Shown here piece after piece: positions 43,206 through 52,470 of a DNA stretch of 64,000 bases (position 1 is its first letter; the number at the start of each line of letters is the position of its first letter). The DNA lies in the NCBI GenBank assembly GCA_031551355.1, contig JAVBNT010000009.1:62001-126000 (forward strand). Direction: 5' to 3'. Made by a program: the position numbers and the translations under genes. Under the pieces are notes generated by a model. The model was not told where the DNA came from and did not search any database. It saw only the letters and a program-made list of their open reading frames with translations. The stretch is from JAVBNT01 sp031551355. Lineage in GTDB: Bacteria > Vulcanimicrobiota > CADAWZ01.

Positions 43206-44525
43206 ATGGTTGTTAAAAAGAAAGGCATGATGCTGGTTACCGTATTATTGATAACGTCGCTTTTGATGATCTTTTTTTTGGCGGCAATGTCAATGATTTC
43301 AAATAATTCTTCCGCTTCGACGCTCTCTGTTGAGCGGGAAATGGCAATGATGGCAGTGAAGGCCGGTATGCAAAAGGTCCTTTTTGAAGCCAATAACAAT
43401 TATCAATCACAGGGACTTGACTTTAGCCTTCCTGCGGATGAAACCTGGCATGAGCTTGATAAAATAGACAAGTACGAACTTTCATATAAATATAAGTATG
43501 CCAATGGAGTCGCTGTTGTCGGCGGGCGGGTTAAAATCTCCGATGGCAAGTATATCCAGCGTTTTGTCAAGGTTTCGTATGTTGTTGAACCTATGGGGGT
43601 AATGGCTGCGGCGATAAAAACCCCCGCTATTACTGCCGGAAAGCCGGGCGCTTCCATTACATCTGTTCATTCCTTTCAGACTCAACTGCCTTTTGATGCC
43701 TGGATTGGCTGCCCCCAAATTTTGCCAGATGCGATTTCATATAAAGGGACCGTTGTAAATACAAACGCTTCAAATATTGTTTTGTCCTATGCAAATGTTT
43801 TTAAAAAATGGAAGCCGACAACAAATTTGGGAATATCAATAGGCATTCCGGATTCCGAGTGGAACAGCAAATGTTACTATGATAATTTATGTTTTAAGTG
43901 GAAAGATGATTTCACTGATTGGCATAGTGAGATTAAAGATAAGACAGGAATTGACGTCAGAGGTCCAAATAAAGCTAACCCGGTTAAATTTATTGACAAG
44001 CTTCCCGACGATGGCTTATACCCTACTGCTCCGTTAATAAATAATGTTACGGGTAAAAATCTCTGGTTTATCCCTTTACAGCAAACGCTTTACTGTAATG
44101 GTGATTTGGTTCTTTCCGGCAATGCGCTTGTTCTTGTAACCGGCAATCTTGTTGTCAGAGGGAATATACGCGGTAATGGTATCGTGATTGTTTTAAGTAA
44201 TTTATACTTTGCTCCGAAAAGTTCCGCTACCAAGGGAGTTGCTGAAAGCGGCAATCTTATTGTTTATGCCAGCGGTAACATCAGCGTTATTAGTCCTATT
44301 ACTCTCTCCTTTAATTCTGAATTGCTGGCGGGGATGCCTCCTGATTTTCTTGTGAGACTGACTGTTTTTGCCAGGGAAAAGAAATTATGGGAAAATTTTG
44401 ATAATATGACGTTTGCAGATTTTAGAACATTGTTAGATCAGTATAATGATTATTGTTTCAACAACGAAGGTGTTTTTGACCGGCAGGCATTTCTTGACTG
44501 GTATGAAAAATGGGTTGGCAATTGA
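43206..44525 (+). CDS. Cassette 1: GspK/PilX-like large minor pseudopilin
   Basis: This 439-residue protein starts MVVKKKGMMLVTVLLIT: a basic leader, Gly, and a hydrophobic helix, but Thr instead of Glu at mature position 5, as in GspK. VEREMAMMAVKAGMQKVLFEAN follows the helix, as in PilX-type proteins. Mid-protein has VHSFQTQLPFDAWIG. The C-terminal part has a short repeated strand pattern, YCNGDLVLSGNALVLVTGNL followed by VVRGNIRGNGIVIVLSN, which reads like a few turns of a beta-solenoid. It would cap or prime the filament with the I- and J-like proteins. Confidence 0.75.
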   Translation: MVVKKKGMMLVTVLLITSLLMIFFLAAMSMISNNSSASTLSVEREMAMMAVKAGMQKVLFEANNNYQSQGLDFSLPADETWHELDKIDKYELSYKYKYANGVAVVGGRVKISDGKYIQRFVKVSYVVEPMGVMAAAIKTPAITAGKPGASITSVHSFQTQLPFDAWIGCPQILPDAISYKGTVVNTNASNIVLSYANVFKKWKPTTNLGISIGIPDSEWNSKCYYDNLCFKWKDDFTDWHSEIKDKTGIDVRGPNKANPVKFIDKLPDDGLYPTAPLINNVTGKNLWFIPLQQTLYCNGDLVLSGNALVLVTGNLVVRGNIRGNGIVIVLSNLYFAPKSSATKGVAESGNLIVYASGNISVISPITLSFNSELLAGMPPDFLVRLTVFAREKKLWENFDNMTFADFRTLLDQYNDYCFNNEGVFDRQAFLDWYEKWVGN

Positions 44526-44558
44526 TATTGTTTAGATATTTGTGAAAGGAATTATTTT

Positions 44559-45158
44559 ATGTATAAGCTATATTTTTCTGTATTGCTAATACTTTTGTGC
44601 AGTCTCTCTGCTGGATGCAATGCTTTAGGCAGTCTTTTTGTTGATGAGCAGGAGGAATATGAGAGAATTTTCTCGGAAAACAATAAAAAAAAGGATCCTG
44701 TAATTCCCACCGCTACATCAGATAATACCAGCGTGGGAGAATTTTCGGAATATCTCACTGAGATCATGAATAATCCCCAATCCCCGTCCGTATATCAGGA
44801 AATTCCCGGTTATTTTAATTTCAGGGGCATTTTAGCTGCCGGCGGTGATATTGATCTTGTCGGATATTCAAGAGTTGTCGGCGGCGTTTATTCAAGGGGG
44901 GAGCTGAAAATGGCAAGCGGCAGTATGATTGTTGAGGATGTCAGTTATATTATGAACGTTTACAACGCTTTTCAGTTTAACCCTGATTCGGTTTCTAAAG
45001 TTTCCCTTAACATCTTCAAGAATTACAGCTATAATGGACAGTCGATGTCTCATCCTATTGATATGTCGAAAATTCCCAAGCGGGTGAAGGTTTTGCAGTA
45101 TCAGGAAATAGAACTTAAAAATGGTGAGACTTTTCCCGATGTAAACCAGTATAAATAG
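44559..45158 (+). CDS. Cassette 1: small lipoprotein with beta-solenoid-like repeats
   Basis: This 199-residue protein has a lipoprotein signal ending in lipobox LSAGC (Cys20). A polar linker follows, then the cassette-wide block ...NNPQSPSVYQEIPGYFNFRGIL, AAGGDIDLVGYSRVVGGVYSRG and SGSMIVEDVSYI. The alternation GGDI..GGVY..GSMIVED looks like short solenoid turns of the bactofilin type. The C-terminus has IPKRVKVLQYQEIEL. It would sit in the outer leaflet or membrane near the pseudopilin complex. Function unknown. Confidence 0.75.
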   Translation: MYKLYFSVLLILLCSLSAGCNALGSLFVDEQEEYERIFSENNKKKDPVIPTATSDNTSVGEFSEYLTEIMNNPQSPSVYQEIPGYFNFRGILAAGGDIDLVGYSRVVGGVYSRGELKMASGSMIVEDVSYIMNVYNAFQFNPDSVSKVSLNIFKNYSYNGQSMSHPIDMSKIPKRVKVLQYQEIELKNGETFPDVNQYK

Positions 45159-45202
45159 CATTGATTATTAATATAAACTTATAGCGTCAGGTAGCTTTGA
45201 AT

Positions 45203-47701
45203 ATGGCAAATTTTTCCGATATAACAAAGTTTGCAAAAAATGATGATCTCTCCGGTTTTAGGGATTTTCTTGAGAAAATTTACCTGAGGGCCTCTTTTTC
45301 GGCGCTGCTGACGGTTAAAAATTCGTTTGCCGGCCATGAAGGCGGCTTTTATACGAAAGCGCTTCATGCCTGGCTTGATTTTTTTGCCTCTTTTTCCGCA
45401 AAACCTTCCTTTAAAAATGGTATAGCCGATTTTGTCTCCGCCATTGTATTCTGTATTAACGAACGCAGCGAGCCTCTGGAGGGAATAATCGAAAGAATCG
45501 AGGGGCGCAGTCCGCAGCTTACCGAGCTGCTGAGGAGAACGCTTTTTTCCTTTCTGCGCAACACCCCTCCGGGAGAAAAACGCCTGCGCCCGAGAAAGGC
45601 CCTGCTTCTGCTGGGGTTTCCGGGAACAGCTTCGTACGAAGATTCGCTTACTCCTCTGGCCTGGACTCTTTATGAGGCTCTTTACCGTCTAGAAATATCG
45701 TCTAATATCGACGATTTTAAAAAAACTTTTCGAAAATTTGAACTGTCGGCAACGCAGCATGATATCGAGAGCTCTCTGTCGATGTTTGATTCATTGTCTC
45801 CTCTGACCGCGGATATTTTGTTTGAATTTATCGGTTCATTTGAAGAGCCGAAGTTATTGCCTTTTGTCGAAAAACTGCGGGAACTTTCTCAAAAAGATAC
45901 CGTGATGCAAAATCCCCGCAAAAAGAAAATTCCGCCGCCGCTTGAAGTTCTCTATCTGCAATCACCGGTACCGATAGAACTTCAAGCTGAGCCGCAGGAA
46001 GAAGAGCTTTCCATGCCGGAAACGACTGAAGAGGAGCTGCGGCGTTTTTTTAAATCGCTGTCTTCCTCTTCCGGTGAAGATTCGCCTCATATTTGGGCTG
46101 AAGGCCTTGATTTGCTTGTTTCGGTCGTCCGTGACGGCACGGATGAGGAGTATGATGTAATCCACTCGTATCTTGAGGCTTCGGCGGAAGAGTTTCCCAT
46201 GAGGGACACATTCAGACGTGAATTAAAGATGCTTATGGCAGACGGTGATATGCCTGAATCAGTGTCGGAAAGGGCTTTTGAGCTGCTTTCCTATCTTGGT
46301 TCATCGGCAAAATCATCAAAATCCACTTTGAACACTCTGGCAACGTTGTCCGATTTTGATGATACTGACGACTGGAATGATGAACCTCAAAAGTCTGATG
46401 ATGAATCTGCCGTTGTTTTTCGCGCTGCTGCCGTTTCCATAAAAGAAGATTTATATTTTGACTTCCCCGACGCGATCGTTAAGTTCCTTGAAATGAAAGG
46501 CGGCAGTGACTATCAGAAAGAGTATTGTATCTCGCTTTTGGCTAAGAACGATGATGATTTATTTGCATCTTACATAAAGCTTTTTGATTTTCATTTACTA
46601 AAATCCGGAAGAATTTTGTTTGACAAACTCACCGTGTGTGCCAAAGCGTTTGTTGAGTTTTCTTCTGCAAATAAGGAGCTCTGTGCGCCTTATATTGAAC
46701 GCGCCAGGGAAACGCTGCTTTATTTGCTTTATTATTCCGATTGTCCGGACATGCTTAAAATGGAGGCGTTTGAACCTCTGAAGAGATGCGGCTATTTTGA
46801 TTTTCAGACGGCAGACACCATAAAAAGGTATGCGCTTGCATTTGCCAAGGACTCTCTTTTACGGGGTTCCAAGGGTGCCGTTTGCCGGGCGCTGTCGGAT
46901 TTGATTTCTATAAAACTGCCTTCGTCTTCACGGAATGCCTCGCTTGACGGTAAGGCCTTCGGGCAATTGACGGAGGACTTTGTTGCTATTGTTCTTAAAG
47001 AAAAAAAATCGTCTCAGAGGGCTCTTGATGTTTTGAACCATATCTCTTTTGAAGATCCCCTCAGGCTGAGGGCTCTTACGGCGAAAATTCAGCCGGTCAA
47101 TTACCGGGAGGCCATTGAAGCCGTATCGCAGCTTGTGCTGCGGTATAACCGTTGGGCCGGTTTGGTTCTTGTTGAGGCGGCCGGGCAGGATTTTACCGAT
47201 ATAAGGGATGCTGCGGTTATGGCTCTTGGTAAATCGGGCAAGGTTTTATCTTCTGAATTGAAAGAAAGGGCGATCAAGCTTATAATTGAAAAAGCTGATG
47301 AATGTTACGATGATGAGATGAGATCCCTTTATCTGGAGACGGCAGTTGCCGTTGATCCGGTAAAGGCAGCGGAATATCTTGTGATTAGATGCGTGAATGC
47401 CAATCTCAATGACAGGAAAGAGCTCGGCAGTTTATTGCTTAAGAGCCTTGAGTCTATGAGTGCCGGGATTTTTCTTGATTTTTTTGCCAAGGGAACATTT
47501 CTGGAGACTATTCACAGATATTGTACCTGTGCGCAAAAAGATGCGTTTATTATGGAATTTGCCGGACGTTTCGTGGAAATATACAGGGATAAATATGTCT
47601 CGGTTTATGATGAATCCTCGTGGGAATTGATGTTTATGTCTGATGAAAAGACTAAACTGGCAGAGACGATCAATGTTCTCTGGGCGCTTCGCTGTTCGTG
47701 A
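45203..47701 (+). CDS. Large HEAT-like alpha-helical protein between cassettes 1 and 2
   Basis: This protein of about 832 residues is made of alpha helices, with HEAT-like pairs best seen near the C-terminus (FTDIRDAAVMALGKSG, then LKERAIKLIIEKAD). There is no signal peptide or membrane segment, so it is probably cytosolic. A charged stretch (about 240-290) divides two halves. I do not recognise the family. It is 44 bases after the cassette 1 lipoprotein gene, and cassette 2 starts 110 bases later. Start ATG 45203 or TTG 45197 cannot be separated. Confidence 0.65.
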   Translation: MANFSDITKFAKNDDLSGFRDFLEKIYLRASFSALLTVKNSFAGHEGGFYTKALHAWLDFFASFSAKPSFKNGIADFVSAIVFCINERSEPLEGIIERIEGRSPQLTELLRRTLFSFLRNTPPGEKRLRPRKALLLLGFPGTASYEDSLTPLAWTLYEALYRLEISSNIDDFKKTFRKFELSATQHDIESSLSMFDSLSPLTADILFEFIGSFEEPKLLPFVEKLRELSQKDTVMQNPRKKKIPPPLEVLYLQSPVPIELQAEPQEEELSMPETTEEELRRFFKSLSSSSGEDSPHIWAEGLDLLVSVVRDGTDEEYDVIHSYLEASAEEFPMRDTFRRELKMLMADGDMPESVSERAFELLSYLGSSAKSSKSTLNTLATLSDFDDTDDWNDEPQKSDDESAVVFRAAAVSIKEDLYFDFPDAIVKFLEMKGGSDYQKEYCISLLAKNDDDLFASYIKLFDFHLLKSGRILFDKLTVCAKAFVEFSSANKELCAPYIERARETLLYLLYYSDCPDMLKMEAFEPLKRCGYFDFQTADTIKRYALAFAKDSLLRGSKGAVCRALSDLISIKLPSSSRNASLDGKAFGQLTEDFVAIVLKEKKSSQRALDVLNHISFEDPLRLRALTAKIQPVNYREAIEAVSQLVLRYNRWAGLVLVEAAGQDFTDIRDAAVMALGKSGKVLSSELKERAIKLIIEKADECYDDEMRSLYLETAVAVDPVKAAEYLVIRCVNANLNDRKELGSLLLKSLESMSAGIFLDFFAKGTFLETIHRYCTCAQKDAFIMEFAGRFVEIYRDKYVSVYDESSWELMFMSDEKTKLAETINVLWALRCS

Positions 47702-47811
47702 TTTTTCAAGAGCTTAATAATTATCAATAATTGCTGTTTTGTTTGTATGGCTTTCTTTAAATGTAGTAATTATCGTAAAAAAATATTTAATATTATTTCC
47801 GGAAGGTTATC

Positions 47812-48549
47812 TTGAGAAGCAAAAACAAAGGCCTGTCCTTAATAGAAGTGATTTTCAGTATGTGGATTATAGCTGTGGTAATTTTTTCTACGGTTGTATG
47901 CACTTCCGGCATGAACGCCAAGTTCAACCAACGTAAACTTCAGGCACTTAACATTGCCAAATCCGAACTGGAAAATATCAAATACCTCGTTTCCATGGGT
48001 TCTTTTGCCCTGAACTCCTCTACCAGTACCAGAAATTATACGAATATTTATTATATTACCGATGATCAAACTGCAGATTTGAAGGAAGAAATATTTAACA
48101 CGAGTTCAGGAACAGTGTCCGGTGAAGAGATTATGCTTTCGTCCGGGGAACCGTTTGTGAGGGATGATAATATCGCAAGGATAATCTTTGATTCACTTCC
48201 TCCGGCTTCGCAACAGGAACCTCCGTCTTTGCCGGTTTTAACGTTTGAGCCTGGATATCTTATAAAAACCGTTCAGACCTCTTCCGTAAATTTGCGTCAG
48301 CAGCTCAGGGACGATCTTTCCTTAAGCGGCGAACTGCTGGCGAATGGAGAGCCAAACGGGAAAAAAGCTTTTATTATGGATGTAAATGCAAAGGAATACA
48401 AAACCGTATATTCGGGTTTGAAACCAATGTATATTTACGAAATACGTCTTAGAATGGGTTGGATGGAAAAAAGCTCCGGCCGCGATATTTTAAGTACCCA
48501 GACATTTTATTCGAAAATGTCTTCCGCCGTAATGCCTTATACTAAATAA
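47812..48549 (+). CDS. Cassette 2: GspI-like pseudopilin
   Basis: This 245-residue protein starts at TTG, with GGAAGG eight bases upstream, then reads MRSKNKGLSLIEVIFSMWII with a prepilin site after Gly and Glu5. The next 40 residues (CTSGMNAKFNQRKLQALNIA, then KSELENIKYLVSMGS) are almost identical in cassettes 2-4. The middle differs among cassettes, and the end has MYIYEIRLRMGWMEKSSGR and a Tyr-Ser/Thr-rich tail. I found no clear promoter in the 110 bases before it. Confidence 0.85.
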   Translation: MRSKNKGLSLIEVIFSMWIIAVVIFSTVVCTSGMNAKFNQRKLQALNIAKSELENIKYLVSMGSFALNSSTSTRNYTNIYYITDDQTADLKEEIFNTSSGTVSGEEIMLSSGEPFVRDDNIARIIFDSLPPASQQEPPSLPVLTFEPGYLIKTVQTSSVNLRQQLRDDLSLSGELLANGEPNGKKAFIMDVNAKEYKTVYSGLKPMYIYEIRLRMGWMEKSSGRDILSTQTFYSKMSSAVMPYTK

Positions 48550-48565
48550 TTTGGAGTACCGGACA

Positions 48566-49357
48566 ATGAGAAAGGTTTTAAAATGCGGTTTCAGTCTTTT
48601 TGAGGCGGTATTTGTCATCGGCTTTATTGCTGCTTTGTTTGCTTTGCTGTATCAGGCTTTGACTGTCTCCATGAGAACCAACAGCGCTATTTTTAACAAT
48701 GATGTGGCGACGAAAAAAAATGCCTATGCGTTTGCCGAGATAGTTGCGAGGAATTTAAGGCAGACGATGCCTGCTCTGGTAATGGTTTATCCGGATACTT
48801 CTTCAAGTTCGGCAGTGGGAGAGATTGATTTTGCTTCGACAAGGGCGGTGACTTTCGCCTGTCCCGCCACAAGCAACCGCTTGCCGAAATTTAAGCTGCC
48901 GGACGATTCGCCTCTTTCAATGGAGCCGGTGGTACAGGATGACACTGTTTTTAAAGACATAGAGCCGATAGACTTATTTATTGTCTATTACTACGACAAG
49001 GAAGGTGAAGTTTTCGGTGAAAAAAACGCTTTCTACGAGATCCTTGCCTCCCTTGAGACGAAAAATTATTTTTTTAAGAAAAAAACAGTGAACAGCCCAA
49101 ACTGGAATTATTGGCATGCCCGTGAGGGTGAGCTGAAGACTTTTGCGCTATTGGCAAAAGATGCAAGAAGTTACCGTAAGATAGCCGGTAATATGGTTTA
49201 TTTTAATGTTTCGCTTTCGTCGTATCCTATCATAAGCGTCGGCAGTTCTTTTTATTATGGAAAAGGCGGAACATCCGGCCGCGCTGCCGCTCAGAGTGCG
49301 GAAAGTGATAAAACAAAGATTTTTGATCTTGATTTTCAGGTGTTGCCCGGAACTTAA
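48566..49357 (+). CDS. Cassette 2: GspJ-like pseudopilin
   Basis: This 263-residue prepilin reads MRKVLKCGFSLFEAVFVIGF with cleavage after Gly and Glu5. TVSMRTNSAIFNNDVATKKN, then AYAFAEIVARNLRQTMPALV, is a long block shared with cassettes 3 and 4. The C-terminal part has LFIVYYYDKEGEVFGEKNAF, YRKIAGNMVYFNVSLSSYPI, FYYGKGGTS and FDLDFQVLPG. The start ATG at 48566 has GGAG nine bases before it; the frame is open five codons more. Confidence 0.85.
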   Translation: MRKVLKCGFSLFEAVFVIGFIAALFALLYQALTVSMRTNSAIFNNDVATKKNAYAFAEIVARNLRQTMPALVMVYPDTSSSSAVGEIDFASTRAVTFACPATSNRLPKFKLPDDSPLSMEPVVQDDTVFKDIEPIDLFIVYYYDKEGEVFGEKNAFYEILASLETKNYFFKKKTVNSPNWNYWHAREGELKTFALLAKDARSYRKIAGNMVYFNVSLSSYPIISVGSSFYYGKGGTSGRAAAQSAESDKTKIFDLDFQVLPGT

Positions 49358-49369
49358 AAGGAGATTTTT

Positions 49370-50923
49370 ATGAACGGTTTTTATTTGCGCAGAGGAATAA
49401 TGCTTGTAACGACACTGATGATAAGTGCGTTGATCATCATTTTATTTATATCATCCATTTCTCTCCTGTTCAACAGTTCAAAGGAAACAAATCTTGCCGT
49501 GGAAAGGGAGTCTGCGCTTATTGCCGCCAAAGCGGCATATCAGCAGGGACTTAATGAGGTTGAAGCTGAAGTCAAAAGAGGGGTAAAGCTTGAAAATATT
49601 AGTCATAAGGATTCCGGATGGCACTCCTGTAATTCTTTTGCTTCGGAAGATGCTCAATCAATTCCGGGAAGGAAACCTCAGGTAGAATCAAGATATGCAT
49701 ATAAAAAGGGAGTAATTGTTGCGGCAGGAAGGGTCATGAGCGGAAGCGGACGCTATGTCACGAGGTTTTTGAAAACTAATTTCCTTGTTGAAACGAGAGG
49801 GATAACTGCCGATGAAATAATCCCGACTTCAGCTTTCGACAATAAGACCGTGGCTCAACTGGCCGGTAAATATAATGCGGCTATAACTTCTGTATATTCC
49901 AATGCCACTCAGCTACCGTTCGATGTCTGGATCGGTTTGAAATCCAGCAGAACGGACCCCCGCTATTACCTGAACGGCGCTTACAGGCCGATAAAGCAAA
50001 AAGGAGAGATAGTTACTGCGGATGCCAGAGGGTTTGTAAAAAATTACAGTTCGCTGATTGCCGGTAAAGATACCGGTATCGGGCTTTTAAAGTCGCTTGA
50101 GTTGACAGACAGTGACTGGCATGGACGGCTTTTTTATGATCCCCGGAGCGTTGCCGATTATGAGAACAGGAAAGAGCAGCAGAAAATGGAGCATGAATCC
50201 GGCGCGGAACCTGCTGAAGAACCTGCCGAACCTTCTGAGTCCGCCGAAACTGAACCGGAGGCAAATCCTGAGGACTTGTATAAGTCTGAAATAGATCTTG
50301 AAAAACTCGAAACGGAGATCGGCCTTTCAAAAGATGCATTCCTGCCTTTTGAGTATGATTCCGAAGAAAAAGCTGCAAACTGTGAAATCAATTATTCAAA
50401 TCCGCTAATCAAAAAGAACCTGTGGCTTATACCCTATAACCGTACTGTTTACTGCAACGACGATTTGCTGTTGTCGGAGGGCTCTATTCTGGTTGTTACC
50501 GGAAATTTGGTCGTCAGGGGCAATATTCGCGGCACAGGTGTGGTTATTGTTCTTAACAGGCTTGTTTTTGCTCCGCGAAATATCGTTCACGAGGAGTCTA
50601 AGGTTGGCAAAGGGTTTAATGCAAAGCTTAATACCGATGATAATGTTGTTGTTTATGCTTCAAACGGTATAAGGGTTGTCAACTATACTGATCGCATGAC
50701 TAATGGAGATCCGTCGTTTTTGGCCACTATGCCTTACTATTTGCCGGTCAGGATTGCCGAGTATATGAAAAAACATAAGATAAAATCTTCGCAAGTCGTG
50801 AATATTGCCGATTTTTACCGTATAATATCGGAGTATTTCAGTAATTCCGATAATTATGCCCTGCTTGAAAAAGAGCTGAAGCAGTGGTGTGATCAAAATA
50901 ATATAAGTGCTTCCGGGAAGTGA
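49370..50923 (+). CDS. Cassette 2: GspK/PilX-like large minor pseudopilin
   Basis: This 517-residue protein starts with a basic leader, Gly and MLVTTLMISALIIILFI with Thr at mature position 5 instead of Glu. It then has VERESALIAAKAAYQQGLNE. A block with YKKGVIVAAGRVMSGSGRYV follows, then ITSVYSNATQLPFDVWIG and GEIVTADARGFVKNYS. An acidic Pro/Glu insert lies at about 265-305. The solenoid-like piece is NLWLIPYNRTVYCNDDLLLS, then ILVVTGNLVVRGNIRGTGVV. The end has LATMPYYLPVRIAEYMKKH. AAGGAG precedes the ATG. Confidence 0.8.
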   Translation: MNGFYLRRGIMLVTTLMISALIIILFISSISLLFNSSKETNLAVERESALIAAKAAYQQGLNEVEAEVKRGVKLENISHKDSGWHSCNSFASEDAQSIPGRKPQVESRYAYKKGVIVAAGRVMSGSGRYVTRFLKTNFLVETRGITADEIIPTSAFDNKTVAQLAGKYNAAITSVYSNATQLPFDVWIGLKSSRTDPRYYLNGAYRPIKQKGEIVTADARGFVKNYSSLIAGKDTGIGLLKSLELTDSDWHGRLFYDPRSVADYENRKEQQKMEHESGAEPAEEPAEPSESAETEPEANPEDLYKSEIDLEKLETEIGLSKDAFLPFEYDSEEKAANCEINYSNPLIKKNLWLIPYNRTVYCNDDLLLSEGSILVVTGNLVVRGNIRGTGVVIVLNRLVFAPRNIVHEESKVGKGFNAKLNTDDNVVVYASNGIRVVNYTDRMTNGDPSFLATMPYYLPVRIAEYMKKHKIKSSQVVNIADFYRIISEYFSNSDNYALLEKELKQWCDQNNISASGK

Positions 50924-50932
50924 GGATTTTTT

Positions 50933-51478
50933 ATGTATTTTTTGAAATATTGCTGCGTTTTCTTTTTGCTTGTTTTCATGTTCGGCTGCACGGATACCGG
51001 ATACGAGGAAATATATTTGAAAAATGAGCCTTTTGGCGGGACGGTACCGGGACCTGCCGATCCGGATAAAGTTATAGCCGAGCAGGCAGTATCTTCGTAT
51101 TTGGAAATGCTTTTGAGTAACCCCCAGTCTCCGGATGTGAGCAATCAAACCCCGGGGTATTTTAATTTTTACGGTATCCTGGCCTCAGGGGGCAATATAG
51201 AGATTATCGGCTGTACGAGGCTCATGGGCGGAGTTTATGCCTGCGGCAGCATAATTATGGATAATGGTGCGGTAATTATTGAGGATATAGAATGTCTTAA
51301 TAAAACCAGAAATAGATTTCAGGGTGCCGACGAAACCGATAAAATGAGTGTTTTTAAAAATTCCGGTGAATACAGCCGTCCGGTAAACCTTTTGGAAATT
51401 GAAACCCGTACAAGAATTTTAAGATATAGTGAGATTCCCTCGGATGAGAATGAGTTTGAAGCGATAAAGAAAATTTAA
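50933..51478 (+). CDS. Cassette 2: small lipoprotein
   Basis: This 181-residue protein has lipobox MFGC (Cys18) after a strong hydrophobic run, then GYEEIYLKN. The shared block is LSNPQSPDVSNQTPGYFNFYG and ILASGGNIEIIGCTRLMGGVY, then NGAVIIEDIECLNKTRN. It ends in RILRYSEIPSDENEF. The strand-turn pattern is like that of the other lipoproteins and of the K-like proteins. GAGGA precedes the ATG. Confidence 0.8.
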   Translation: MYFLKYCCVFFLLVFMFGCTDTGYEEIYLKNEPFGGTVPGPADPDKVIAEQAVSSYLEMLLSNPQSPDVSNQTPGYFNFYGILASGGNIEIIGCTRLMGGVYACGSIIMDNGAVIIEDIECLNKTRNRFQGADETDKMSVFKNSGEYSRPVNLLEIETRTRILRYSEIPSDENEFEAIKKI

Positions 51479-51556
51479 GTTTTTAACTATTAGAGAAATA
51501 ATGTAATATATCACTGAAATTTTTAACAATTTTCACTGGAATTTAGAAAATAAATA

Positions 51557-51565
51557 TGATAAAAT
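51557..51565 (+). promoter_or_regulatory. Extended -10 promoter before cassette 3
   Basis: TGATAAAAT lies 50 bases before the GTG at 51615, in a 136-base AT-rich gap; weak -35. Confidence 0.4.
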
Positions 51566-51614
51566 CTAATTATACAATCTAATTATACAATATAACAACC
51601 ACCGGGCGGGCTGT

Positions 51615-52463
51615 GTGAAAAACAAAAAACAACAAGGCCTATCATTAATAGAAGTTATTTTCAGCATGTGGATCATTGCTGTGGTAATCTTTTCTACTGT
51701 CGTCTGCACTTCCGGCATGAATGCCAAATTCAACCAGCGCAAGCTTCAGGCGCTTAACATTGCCAAATCAGAACTGGAACGCATTAAATACCTTGCGTCA
51801 TTGGGGTCGCTGGAACTGAACGGTGTTGATACGCCAAAAAATAAAAAAGCCGGAACCCGTGACTATACTTTAATACGTTTCCTTACAGATGATCAGGACG
51901 TTGAGCTTTTAGATCAAAAAATCACGTTTGAAGGAGAACCAGAGCCGAAGTATGAAACCGATTTGCTGGAAAGATTTTCAAGGGTTGGAGACAAGGAAGA
52001 CCTTATTTTTGATTCGGTTGGAGACAATTTAGTCGGCACTGCAAATCTGTCGGCGGTAAATAAGTTTAAAGCGGCAATTAATTTTAAGCCCGGAAATCTT
52101 ATTGCGTATGTAAGGCAATCTAATAAGCGCAAAGTGCTTCGTGAACAGCTTGCCCAAATAGTCATTCAGCCGAAAGAACTCGAAAATTCCGATGATATAG
52201 ACAAAGAGTCCGGCAAGGAAACCAAGACGGAGGAATCCAAGGGCAAAAAGGGCTTTGTCGTTGATGTAAATATTAAGTTCAGTGAAGAATCAAAAAAGAC
52301 GGCGGCCGATGATAAGTCTTATCTTTACGAGGTCAGGGTTTCCGTCGGCTGGATGGAAAAAAGCAACGGCGCCGATAGAATGGCCAGCCAAACGTATTAT
52401 TCAAGGGTTTTGTCAAATGTAACGCCATATTTTGAAAATAAAAATGTAGGATCGGTAATATAA
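51615..52463 (+). CDS. Cassette 3: GspI-like pseudopilin
   Basis: This 282-residue protein starts at GTG (GGGCGGG seven to eight bases before). The prepilin site is QQGLSLIEVIFSMWII. The conserved MNAKFNQRKLQALNIAKSEL and ERIKYLASLGS follow. The middle has an extra charged stretch (about 190-215, KESGKETKTEESKGKKG) not seen in cassettes 1 and 2. The end has SYLYEVRVSVGWMEKSNG and TYYSRVLSNVTPYFE. Confidence 0.85.
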   Translation: MKNKKQQGLSLIEVIFSMWIIAVVIFSTVVCTSGMNAKFNQRKLQALNIAKSELERIKYLASLGSLELNGVDTPKNKKAGTRDYTLIRFLTDDQDVELLDQKITFEGEPEPKYETDLLERFSRVGDKEDLIFDSVGDNLVGTANLSAVNKFKAAINFKPGNLIAYVRQSNKRKVLREQLAQIVIQPKELENSDDIDKESGKETKTEESKGKKGFVVDVNIKFSEESKKTAADDKSYLYEVRVSVGWMEKSNGADRMASQTYYSRVLSNVTPYFENKNVGSVI

Positions 52464-52470
52464 TATTTTT

